64,000 bases of DNA from Monarcha castaneiventris obscurior (taxonomy: Eukaryota; Chordata; Aves; Passeriformes; Monarchidae): contig JAMPIT010000230.1 of NCBI GenBank assembly GCA_026261815.1, positions 36,106,501 to 36,170,500 of the forward strand, in the 5' to 3' direction. Below the pieces are notes generated by a model. It worked only from the letters and a program-made list of their open reading frames with translations. It made no database searches and was not told the DNA's origin. A program made the position numbers and the translations under genes. Below, piece by piece: positions 53,301-64,000 of this stretch (its first letter is position 1; each line of letters begins with the position of its first letter).

Positions 53301-55316
53301 CAGAATCTTCTGGTTCGGGTCACCTCTCACAAAGTGTTATTTCTTGACAAATCTTACCTTTTTTTGTTACTATTTTTATAGGCTCCACGGACAATTAGTA
53401 AATGTTTCCATGGCAATCATCGACAGCTTCTCATGGATGAAGATAGATTTTAGCATTCATAGACAAAGACTCCATTCTTCCTTTCTGGTTTTAAAGTATT
53501 TTTAAGGCTAACCAAAGAGGATCATGTAGGAGTGTGATCTGTTACAGTAACAATACCACTGAGAGGATATTTAGGGAGGTCCAAGTTAAAAGTAGTCTAT
53601 TAATATCTTAAGCATCCCTGTTAAAACCACATTCAGAGGAGATTAGAGTGTATGCAAATCACTGGGTTTTCTGCTGGAGAGAGGGAAATGTCTTATGTTC
53701 TTCTTTCCTCAACTGAAGCTGCAACCAGAATAAAGTCAAGGATCCTCTGCCCTTGTAGAGCACCCAGTTCTCACTGGCCCCTGATGTCTCCTGCAACCAA
53801 ATAAAATCTGTGACGAGGTAACCTAACAAGGGGCAAAAGTGCACCAGCAAATCATCTTAGGGTCAGAGACACTGTGAAACTATAAATTTAATTAGCCCAG
53901 TTGTTCCAGAAGAAAACCTTGAACTGTTCATATTCTAGGATAGGAAGACCGACACTTGTCTAACAAGAAAAACTAATTCCTCACAGGTAGAATTTTTTGT
54001 CTGTGTCAAGATCAGTGCTCTACTGGGATAGACATCTGGCATGTGGAAAAAACCCCACCTCTGCCCTCCAAAATAGGGTTAAATTCTGGAGCTTCAAAGA
54101 GGACTAGCAGTGTGAACTCTGGTACGGGCATGGATGGACTCAGTCAGTGTAAGAATCAGCCATTTCATTTATTTATTTCATTTCAGACACACAACATGCA
54201 GTGAGACACTGTACATATCTACTTAGTACTCACTTTTGAAGTGCACTTGAACAGTCCACAGGATACGTCTTCGAAATGAGAACCTCAGAAACAAACGAAC
54301 AAAGGAGAAGCATTTCAGGCTACTTAACAAGTGTCAAAAAGAAAAAGCCTGGTCACCCCTCTTCCACAGGAAAGTCACTCAATAAGAGCATCCCTTCGTG
54401 AGGTGGAGAAGAGGAGGAATTGCTGGCACTCACTGCAAAGTGAAATTCTGACTGCCTAACCATAATAAGCCATCCAAAACTCAGAATTTTAATTGAATTG
54501 TCAATCATATTAATAAATTATTTGACTATTTTTGTCTAAAAGTATAAGGTTTGTTTATCAACTTACCTTTCTAACCATCTTATTAACTTAGCTTTCTTTT
54601 TTTTCATTTCTTGTAAAGAAGAGATAACTTTTTGCAACTACTGTACATTATAAATAGTCCTCCTTGACTGCCCTGCCAATATTCAGCATATAATCAGAAG
54701 GGAAACATAAATTATTTCTGAACTCTTGGTATGGCATGTTTTCCAGAACTACTGCATTTTTTACGATTCAGCAGGCTCTGCAAACATGCAGGAGACTTAT
54801 TTTGTCTCCCATGTCACGGGTGAGTTAAACCTTTATGTAAAAGCAGTTCATACTGGTTCCATAGGCCCCAGTGCTGGCTGTTCAGGGAAGCTGAAGCACA
54901 GCAGTACTCTGTATCTCACCAGCAGCAACGTGGCTGAGACTGGTGTTCTAAAAACACCATTTTTGTTTATTCTTAAAAGTGACTTAAACACAGATGAATC
55001 GTGCCACGCTTTTTAAAAATAGGATTTCTTTTTCTCTGTGATAGAATGACTTTTTGTTAAGGTTGCAAAACTGGTGAAACCACATCTTCTTATAGGAATT
55101 GCTGCAGTGCACAGACTGCTGAGTAATCATGAGCACCCACCTGAAGCTTTCCAACAAAAAACTCAAGAGACTTAAATTTGGTTGCACAAGCTGTTTGGCT
55201 TCTTAGACCAGTTTGTTTTCTCTCTCAGAGCTGAGTATTAGAATTAGGTCTTTATATACATGTATATATATATTTATATTCTTTTGAAAAAGCATATAAA
55301 ACTCCCTAAAATATAC

Positions 55317-55407
55317 TAAATATAAATATAAATATAAATATAAATATAAATATAAATATAAATATAAATATAAATATAAATATAAATATAAATATAAATA
55401 TAAATAT
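55317..55407. repeat. (TATAAA)n hexanucleotide array, about 15 copies
   Basis: A perfect hexamer array of about 91 bp; 14 whole units fill 55321-55404, with partial units at both ends. On the minus strand it forces a translated Tyr-Leu repeat, which is an artefact and not a protein. Perfect units suggest that the array is young or length-variable. Confidence 0.97.
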
Positions 55408-58400
55408 TTGTGTTTTCCATGAAAAGCAAGTATCTTCCATCTTCTTCCCAAAGCAGCTTACATAGTTTACAGGTGGACTTCTATATTGTGAGGGACTCAG
55501 TGTTCTAGAAATAGAAATGCGTGGATGTTGTAGATTTACTGGGGAGAAGAATATTAGCCCTCTAACAGCATGTTAAAGTAAAACTGTGTATCGACCACCC
55601 AGCATCCTCCCATGTGTGTACTGGAAAGTTTCCCTGGAAAGATAAATCTTCAAAGCTGCATCAGTGCCAGCCCAGTTTACAGCAGGAGATACCTGTAGTT
55701 CTTTTGAGGTGATGCCGAATGGCAGCACAGTGAAGGGCAGTGGCACAAGACTAAGCACCAAGGGACTGCAATAATATTATTAGGACTGCCACCACCTTCC
55801 TCTGTGTCCTTTCACAGGCTTTTAATTCCCTCTGTTCCTTGTTTTCCCCGAGAAAGAAAGGGAAACCATGTAAAAGCAACATACAAAACCCAATAAATAC
55901 TACCAATTTAATAAATTTAGGTGCATTTTCAGTCTGGTGCTAGAATCTAACATGACGATAAATCAGTGAATTAAAAGAGCAACCGAATGCACCGCATTAT
56001 TTGCACAGCAAAGACAGCTGAAACAATTTGAATTTTTGGAAGTTAACCCTACTTATAATACTACATAGCGGTGAGGAACCAAGGTAAAGTCAGCTCTGGC
56101 ATCTATTATCTCACTAGACAATAAACAAACAAAGCCTCATAAACAATCTTCTGAACACTTTAAAACAAAATACACAGAAACAGCCATAGAACATCTGAAC
56201 AGGGTGGAAACAAAAGAAATTGTGTAATAATTTCAACACATAATTCTCAAATTAGGTCTGTGTGACAGGCTACTGTGGTTTTTTCACAATAATAAACAAA
56301 GGTTAATACTGACAGCAGATTCTTTTCCTCCTATTCAAATTTGTATAACGATATACTGTTGCTGCATTTCCAAATCATTAAGAGTATTACTGAGAAGACT
56401 GCTATAGAAAAAAGAGAAAAAGACCAAAGTAATAGTATTATTTCTATGCTATGCTGTTTTGGAGGTAGCTTTTATAATTGTGACTAAGGATACAAACAAT
56501 TTAGCCGTTTCCACCATTCAATTCCTTCAACTGATGTTTATTCTAAATAAATAATTCTTTGGTGTCTGTGTGTGTTTTCTTCTCAAGTGTGGGCTGAACA
56601 GAGGCGTAGTGAAAAAAATAGCTACCACATTGACTGCAACAGGCTTGAATTTCACCCGAGTGATCTTAACCCAAGTGTGCATCTCTCTGTCTGTGGAAGC
56701 ACTGCTGAAATTCCGGTTCCTTCATTTAATATTACAAGCAGAAATGTAGATAGCGGGTTAAATTTCAACCCCACTGAAGTTAACAGCAAGCCTCCTGCTA
56801 GCTTCACTTACATGTACAAAACACAAACATATGGCTGAATTAGGAACAGAGGAAAACAAGGAGGGACAGAGGAAATGCTGTTACTGACTGAAAGCAGAGG
56901 GGGTGGGCAGCAGCCAACCTTGTCCATACAGGCTTCCATTCTAATTTTCTGATGGACTGGAAGAGCTATTCCTTCTTCCACCAGAAGCAATGGTTTGTAT
57001 CTAACAGAGTTAGCAATTACTAGCTGCCAATATGTCAACAGAATCAGGAGCTGGAACAGCTGAAGGATACTCAGGCAGGTACTGAAGGCTGTGAGAGAGC
57101 ATAAGAAGGTGTGGTGGAGAAAACCTGTGGGGTTCCTGCCTGGAATGAGACAAACTCAGGATGACAAAGCTCAGCTGGCTTCCATACTGCTCTATCTGCC
57201 CACTGCAGCAATGGCATTATCCATAAACCTGCCCACAGCTTTGACAGCTATGAGAGGAGCAGCCTCATCTTCCTCTGCAGGCTTGTAAGATACACAAATA
57301 TGCTATAAGAAGTCCAGTTAGAGAAATGGGTAGACAGTTTTTTAATATTGCTATTTTTAGATTGTATAAGAGCCAGGGCTTCTTGGGACTCTGTTATTTT
57401 AAACAAATGGTAGAATGGCTCTTTCTTCTGCATGCATAAAGCTGTGTCATGACGGAAAAATAAACACATGGTTGAGAGATTTCTTGAACTCCTGTATGGT
57501 GGTTAATTTTTCAACAGTTTTTTTAATGGCTTTGAGAGCATAATACAGCAGAATCCACAAAGAGTCAACTCTCACTGTCAGTTCTTCATCACACTGTTGA
57601 AGAAAATCCCATCTGTCTTCCAATGTTTTAATTTTTAGCTATGTTATTTCCCCATCTTTCTCCGGTCACCTTTTGGTGAATTGCAAATTTTGAATCTGTT
57701 TTTTGAAACAGTCTACAAAAGCATGGCTTTTTTAACCATGTTTGCATAACTCTCCATCTGACTAGCCTGCTGAATTCCTTGTCCCAAAAGACATACAGAA
57801 ATGACCCATTTTCAGTGGTGTGCCAACTGTATACTTAAGGACTGCATAAATTTGCCTGACAAACCACAAACGATCCCTGAACTGCCTCTTGATAACCCCT
57901 GGATTTTTTTATTGTGTTGGAGTGAAGCTTTTTTTTCTTTCTCTCCCAGAGCAATGGGAACAAAAAAGTAATTGAAATAGATTGGAAGGCTTGATGTCTT
58001 AGGGTTTAAACTCCCAAACCAGCTCGGTTACATGTGGCGAATCATTTTTGGTTTATGATGGGCTATGGATGACAATAAAGTTTTCATACTGTTCCCAGTG
58101 GCCAGCTATTCATATCCCAGACCCACCAGTGTTTCTGAATTACTAGCATGCTTCTTGGCAACCAGGGAAGAAAGACTGCAGGCTGAATGGGTGCCAAGAT
58201 GGATGTATAACGGGGGCCAGTTCTCCAGGAAAAGTCTGCTCCAACCTCGCTGCGTGGACCAGACATTCAGCAGTGCAATTTGAGGAGTTGCAAGGGGGTG
58301 AGGGGGACACTGCCTGTGCCTTAAGCAGAGCTTCCCATTGCTTCCAGAGGCAGGGCAGCTTCCTATATGATCCTGCAAAAGTTTGACCGTTATTGCTGCA

Positions 58401-59361
58401 GCCTTGGTCCATGTGTGTTCGTGTTATTTGTTTGCCTGGAGTATTGGCAGTTTATTTTGACTCCTGCTAGCTCTGCACAGACCAGAGTAAGTGAAATGGT
58501 TTCTGTTATTTCTCTTGTACAGTGTCAGAATCCATTGTATGTGTGCAAAGCTACTGAAGACAATCTGATTGCCAAGTGTTTCTGGTGGCGGAACTGGCCT
58601 GCTCATTGCAACACACTGGAAAAACAAGAGAAAGGATCCAAAATGACATTCAGCTTTGTAGCAAGTTGATAGAGCCAAGTATTGGCAAGTTAATACATTA
58701 GGACTGAAAAGGGAGATAGCTTTCCTTTCCACTTGTAAATTTGATATATTTTGTCTGGAACAAATTAGAACAATATAAAAATATAACTTGGTTGTATCAT
58801 TTTTCTAGCATCATTTTTTTGGAAAACAGATTTGTAATTTAAGGTGCTTTGTAGTGTCTGAGAGCACCAGGAGCTTTCCAGTTCACCATAGTTCACCATT
58901 GGGTTGCTTCACCACAACCAAAAGCTGAGGAATACAAAGTCTTGTTGATCAGGTTACCTTTTGAAGCTTTATTTATTAATCTCATTATGCAGACTTGTGA
59001 GAATATGGTGGGAGAAGATTTAGATGGGGAGGAAGCTTTTATCTGTGTAGTAAATACAAATAAGAAGATAACGTTAAGCCTCTCAATAGGTCCTGCTGGG
59101 CGGGAGGGACGCTGCACCACCCCTCAATAGCAGCACAAGCTATGGTTGTTCTTGTGAATAAAAGCTCTGTGTTCAAAGAAAAACTGTATTTAAAACCAAC
59201 TAGTCAGACCCAAACAAATTATTTTACTAAACTGAGTTGTTTTGTCCTTTGTATTCTGAGGGAAATGGATCCACAGTGGCTGGTTTTCATAAAACAGTTT
59301 CTCAATGGAAAATAAAAGTGTAATTCCAAAAATGTTATGATTTCATCATCTTCCCTGCTAG
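55408..59361. other. AT-rich non-coding stretch, no gene recognised
   Basis: No supported gene. Open frames reach about 100 codons (58367-58669 plus and 58424-58732 minus, overlapping each other) and have no known motif. The part at about 55.96-56.55 kb is rather free of simple repeats and could be conserved, but nothing specific supports a function. Confidence 0.55.
58880..58899. repeat. Perfect 10-bp tandem duplication
   Basis: 'agttcaccat' is present twice back to back. It is a minor slippage repeat. Confidence 0.9.
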
Positions 59362-59464
59362 AACACTCTTCCGGACACTGGATCCTTCAGTCTGCCAGAA
59401 GATCAGTGAGCTGGACAAACTACTGGACAATGACCCAAAGGAGAAATTTAACTGAGTTAATAAA
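59362..59464 (+). other. Candidate small terminal coding exon
   Basis: A pyrimidine-rich tract ending in 'cttccctgctag' makes a good splice acceptor just before 59362. From 59363 a frame of 30 codons runs to TGA at 59453-59455. The peptide is hydrophilic with Leu/Ile/Val spacing that suggests a short helix (part reads 'ISELDKLLDNDPKEKFN'). An AATAAA follows at 59459-59464, right after the stop. It would be preceded by a phase-2 intron. I do not recognise the family, and a 30-codon open frame is easily met by chance, so this is only a candidate. Confidence 0.25.
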
Positions 59465-62400
59465 GACAGTGACTGAGAAGTTCTGGCAATAATTTATCTG
59501 GCAAGAATGAATTAATGGAAATACAAACTACACCATCAAAGTCTCCTGACATTAGCTTTCCAAAGAGAAGATATCAGAATTATATCAGAGAGAAGACAAA
59601 AAGTAAATTAAAACTTCAGAACTTTAAAGTTCTTTGAAACTTATAGCTCCTACACCGATTAAGTCTCTTGGGTTTAATGAACTTAACAGTGAAGAAGAAG
59701 GGTCACTTTTTAAAACGAATTTTAAAACATAACAGACCCAGGAACAGACTATGTAAGGGTAATTATCACAATAGGAAACATCAGAGGATATTTTGTAGCA
59801 GAAAAAAATTTACTTGTCAGAGTCAAGCTTGAAAACCGCCCCCACAAAATCCAAGTCAGTTTCTGCTCCCTAACGGGAATACAATTAAAGAGATGAAATG
59901 CCACAATGTCTTGCATGTCCTCCTTCAAAGCTGTTGTGCATCCAGTACTGGGCATTTTGGAAAAAATACTTCAGTTGCTTGTTAAATGTTTTAGGAGGGC
60001 TTTTCATTGCTTTACTTTTTAATTTGTAGGGGATTGTGAGGTTTCTTTCTTTTGCTCTAAAAGCTTTCAAAAGTTTGTGGGCACCCTGGAACTTTCCCTA
60101 TAGGAGCAGACTGATGTCTGTACACAGTGGCCATAACCTGTACTGATTTCAGCAGGCTGGTAGCCAGGGTGACTACTGAATTCTGTGTCTGTGTGTATCA
60201 GACAGCACAAGGAAGGGATGAAACATTCCCTGGTAGCTTGATGTCATGTCTTTAGCAGATTGACTGGCATGGTGCACTGCGTCAGGACTGTGGGCAGTTC
60301 CATCCTTATCCTTGGAACACAGACCTGTCTGGTCTACACAGAGACAGTGTGGACACACAGCTTCCAGCAGAGATGTGCATAAGAGCATTGGCTCCAGGGA
60401 GAGAGTTCTAAAATAAGGTACCACTTAAACTTAGCAAAAGTAGCAGATTATGGATTTTTATCCCTTCCCTGAATAATCTAGGGCAGGTTTGGCCAGCAAA
60501 TTCTGTATGACATGTACTGTAAGAAATGACAGCCCTCACATGCTTGAATTGCAATGTGGCTGTGGAATTAGACACTAGGAACCACCAAAGGGCTGAACAC
60601 TTCCAGATATCCCCAATTATTCGTGGGAGAAGGCGTCAAAATTGGATTAGAGTCAGGCTATGTTCCTCACTTCCATTTGAAGCTTTGCTATACAAGGGAT
60701 TCTTGCAACGGGCTTTATCTCCTAAAAAATAGTACAAATAGGATTTGCCTCTGGCTTTTTTTTAGAGCTAGTACTAAATTTGCAAATTAAGAGAAAGACA
60801 ATGGTAATTGCTGACAACTCTTTTAATTTGGTTACACTGTTTATATTTGCTCAGTCATATATTTATTTATGTTTTACACATCATAGCAGATGAAAAGAAA
60901 ATGCATGAATAAACCAACAATCAAAGGAACTGCAGAAAAATGTTTCAATACGTGCTATTTTCCTTTGTGAATTTTACAAAATGAATCTGTCCTAAGCTTA
61001 AGAGTATCAAGTGCTTTAGAATTGCTTTTTACATTATTTTATCCTTCCTGTTTCTGAAGCAAGAAATTTTTGTGACACTCTGCAGTGAGTCTGTGCCTAG
61101 GGACACAAAGAATGACTTGGAAACTATCCAAAACAGGACCTCCTTCCACAAGAGATGGGTCACTATTAATTATAAATTCCATTTGTCATACAGTGATTCA
61201 GCAAGGGCTATGATAGTTATTGTCTATGTCATGCTACATTTGTGTTATTCCTACATGTTATAACAGGACAGGTTGCAGAAATCATGTGCTCAAATTCATT
61301 AAACAGCAAACTTTCATTCTGATATTTTTCTGTGTTTACAGCTATGAGTGTTTGAATTCTAAGAGCATCTGATTCCCCGGAAGCACAATTCATTTGACAG
61401 ATCTAACAGCCAAGAAGTGTAAGATTTCACCAGACCTTGTAATTTTGTTTGTGAGACTTGGCAGGGAAGCTTCATGTGCTGAATCTGGAGTGTATCTGTT
61501 ATTCCACTTTAATAATTAAGTCCTAATATGACAGAGGAGAAATAAAAAGTTTTCAAGAAAAAACCCAAATCAAGGCATTAACCAAGGAAGACCATGGTGG
61601 GTTTGTCAGGGGTTTATAGCCTTCTTTGAACTTCCCCACACAAAAATCCATCTTAGATTGTTCACAGAGGGACCAGCCTCCACAGCTTTCTCGTGTGCTG
61701 GATTGCAGCCAGCCTTAACCAAAATCTCACAGGCAGCATCTTGGGCCTCTTCACACCTATCCTACTGCCCCGAGGGATAACCCCCGGACACTAAGGTTTG
61801 AGGAGCTGAGGAAAATCACTTACTCCTTTTCTCTAATAGAAAAGAAAAATATGTCACAGCTTTGTTTGGTTGTGGCTTTTTTTCCTCCTTTATTAAAAGA
61901 GCCAATAGGTCTTATACGGACACCCATATTCATGGGAGCTTTCCCTAAATAAAGTTTAAATATTGGCAAGCACTTCAGTCTTACAGAAGGACAGCAAAAC
62001 ATACTTTTCTAGGGAAAAAAAAGTAAAACAAACTTTTCTCAGTATCATGGTGAGCTCATCTCTGTCCGAGGGGAATTAAAAGTTATTCTGTTGATTTAAA
62101 CAGAAGTGGGATCAGGTCCTTTTTATCAGGGACTGATTCACAGCCTAGGAAAAAAACAACTAGAGAATCTTATGAATATTTTAAGATTTCTGCTGAAATA
62201 TGTACCTATGAATAAAATGAGATGTTTCAGTGTAGAAGGAACTCATTACCTAAATTAAAAATAGATGGATCATTTATAAATGAAAAAGTAAATATAAGGC
62301 AATCAAATTATTACATAATAAAATCCTGCAAGGAATACTTGAGCACCAAAGAATGTATTTCATACAACGTGACTTGGCAGCAGCATGAGAATTTAAAGAA

Positions 62401-62817
62401 GCTGGGGAAAGGAGAGAGATGCATTTCTCACACAGCACTGTGCCTGAAACACAGAGTTTGGGTTCTCCAGTCACGCAAATCAGAAGTGGGACTCAGGAGC
62501 ACAGTACAGATTTTCCATCTGGTGAACCTCCATTCTGTTTCCACAGAAACCTGGGCCCAGAGGCCAGGCACCACGTGGCTGCACATAAGCAACTTTTCTG
62601 CAAACTGGTCATGGACTGATCTACCTGATCCCAGGAGACTGAAAACTTTCAACCAGTATATAACCAAAGAGGAGAGGATCCTAAAATTCTTCTTTGATTC
62701 ACTGACTACTGTGAATCATCTGTGGATGTCAATGCCCGATTCATCTCTCCACATAATGGAAAAAGTAAAATGACACTCCAGAAAAACAGGCAAATTTGGA
62801 CTTGATGTCCACATTTG
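59465..62817. other. AT-rich non-coding stretch, no gene recognised
   Basis: The longest frame, 183 codons at 62222-62773 on the plus strand, is the longest outside the CpG islands in this window. Its protein has no recognisable domain, its composition looks random and minus-strand frames overlap it. I do not call it a gene. Confidence 0.5.
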
Positions 62818-62886
62818 GACTGAGGTGGACTTGATGATCTTAAGGGTCTTCTTCAGCCTAAATTATTACATCATTCTATGATTCTG
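62818..62886 (+). mobile_element. CR1 LINE 3' tail, strongly 5' truncated
   Basis: Only the last ~70 bases of a CR1 copy remain. The segment 'ggacttgatgatcttaaggg' (near 62828) is followed by 'cctaaattattacatcattc' and the end repeats 'attctatgattctgt'. This is the normal CR1 3' terminus in sense orientation. Extreme 5' truncation is usual for the family. Confidence 0.88.
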
Positions 62887-64000
62887 TTCTAAGGGATTTC
62901 CCCAATAATGTAGTCTTAGATTGCTTTGTAAAAATCTACCATCAAACCACCATCAGCAAGAAATTTGTGAAATTTCATTTCAGATGTTCCTATGGAGGCA
63001 AGCACAAAGTTTCTTTATTGTGAGAAAAGAAAATTTTGATTCAGGGATTTTAAATACAGAGACGTGGATTAGTAGACGGTTCAATCACACAGATAGCAAC
63101 CTATCATTTCAGTATTTACAAACTCTTCTTGCAAAGCTGAGTAACATGGTATTTAAAATAGTTCCCACATAAATAGTCAAGGAGGTTATTATTTCTATTT
63201 GATTATAGGTAATATCTAGTCCCGATAGGAATTGGTAGAAATTACTCCACAGAACTACACTTGCAGCTACATGTTTAAAGCTGAGGATGAACAGCAACTG
63301 CTGAGAAATTTTGAGATCTGGCAACGATTCAGTGCTCCACAAAGTCTGGCCTCATGCTCAGCAAAGGGAATTCTCCCTGGGTTATTTCTTCACATGTGAT
63401 GTGGTGGAAGGAGCTGCAATTTTTGAGTCTGCTTCAAACTCCTTCCAGCATAACTCTCTTTCAAACATATGAAACTACCTAAATGATTTTATGAAACCAA
63501 GCCTCTTTTTATTCCAACTGTCCAAAACATTTACTACAACCAACTGAAATTATGAAATTCTAAATTACAGTGAGTTATCCTGAGAAAAGACAAAACTGGT
63601 ATCAGAAGGATCTTCTCAGGAATTGGCAAAACATGAATAAATTTAGCAGTCTGGGCTGGGAACTGTTAGAATCCAGTAAGTTTAGTGTAGCACAGTGTCA
63701 TCGTGGATTGTTTAAATCAACTTCAAAAGCTGTTAAAGACTTAATGATTCTGAAAATGACACTTATTTTTCTTTTTTGAAGGTTTAATCCTCTTACATGC
63801 CAAGAATTTCCTACATAACGAACCCACAGATACTGTTTCTGGCTTCCACCTTCATAAGTTTTAATTAAAAAAGGGAAATAGCAATAATTGTAGCTTGCAA
63901 TTATACACTGTTCAAATACATGAAATTTCACTAGAAGAGTGGTAAAGAAAGTAATCTTTCTATACCCCTTCACAGCCCTCCAGAAACACTATGCATTTAT
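62887..64000. other. Non-coding stretch to window end, no gene recognised
   Basis: AT-rich sequence with open frames under 92 codons on both strands and no known motif. No repeat family was recognised. Confidence 0.6.

Larger units (their letters stand above)
48016..55316. other. AT-rich non-coding stretch, no gene recognised
   Basis: About 7.3 kb right of the second island. The open frames are all under about 120 codons. A few plus-strand frames at 49.63-50.1 kb look mildly coding-like but have no recognisable family and no convincing exon borders. It is upstream of the leftward promoter if island 2 fires only to the left. Confidence 0.55.

Noticed and set aside
55203..55451. Tyr-Leu repeat protein on the minus strand
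   Set aside because: It is only the translation of the TATAAA hexamer array.
62222..62773. 183-codon plus-strand open frame
   Set aside because: No recognised domain, overlapping minus-strand frames, no exon or promoter context. It is followed closely by a CR1 tail but is not part of the CR1 coding sequence.
1..64000. tRNA, rRNA, microRNA or CRISPR array
   Set aside because: No tRNA box pairs, rRNA segments, well-known conserved microRNA sequences or regularly spaced repeats were noticed by reading. A covariance-model scan could not be run.

Overview
The window reads as non-coding vertebrate DNA, most likely from a bird. It is AT-rich, has no dense run of open frames and no operon-like layout. 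The only interspersed repeats I can name are CR1 LINE pieces: one long 3' portion at about 14.72-15.58 kb and three shorter or older fragments. Their 3' ends carry the CR1 tail with ATTCTATG-type repeats. I saw no mammalian Alu, L1 or B-element sequence. The species cannot be named from this.

Layout. From 1 to about 34.06 kb the sequence looks like a long intron or intergenic stretch holding CR1 fragments and small simple repeats. At 34.07-35.3 kb there is a strong CpG island with two good splice-donor sequences on the minus strand. A plainer AT-rich stretch follows, interrupted at about 42.34-42.96 kb by a block that looks like a conserved non-coding element, with three TAATTA cores close together and a possible minus-strand splice donor. 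At 46.77-48.02 kb there is a second CpG island, again with a strong minus-strand donor and a dense run of G-tracts on the plus strand. From 48 to 64 kb the sequence is again AT-rich. It holds a TATAAA hexanucleotide array at 55.3 kb, a candidate small plus-strand terminal exon at 59.36 kb and a CR1 tail at 62.8 kb.

Interpretation. The simplest reading is two promoters about 12.5 kb apart that both fire on the minus strand. They would be alternative first exons of one long gene, or the starts of two genes, with the coding exons beyond the left edge of the window. I could not recognise any coding exon with confidence. All long open frames in the two islands remain open because the sequence is GC-rich, and the other open frames have the lengths expected by chance. 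I found no tRNA, rRNA, CRISPR array or recognisable microRNA, and no clear undescribed biological system. The items most worth a second look are the paired promoters, the perfect MEF2-type site in the first island, the putative conserved element at 42.3-43.0 kb and the possible exon at 59.36 kb.
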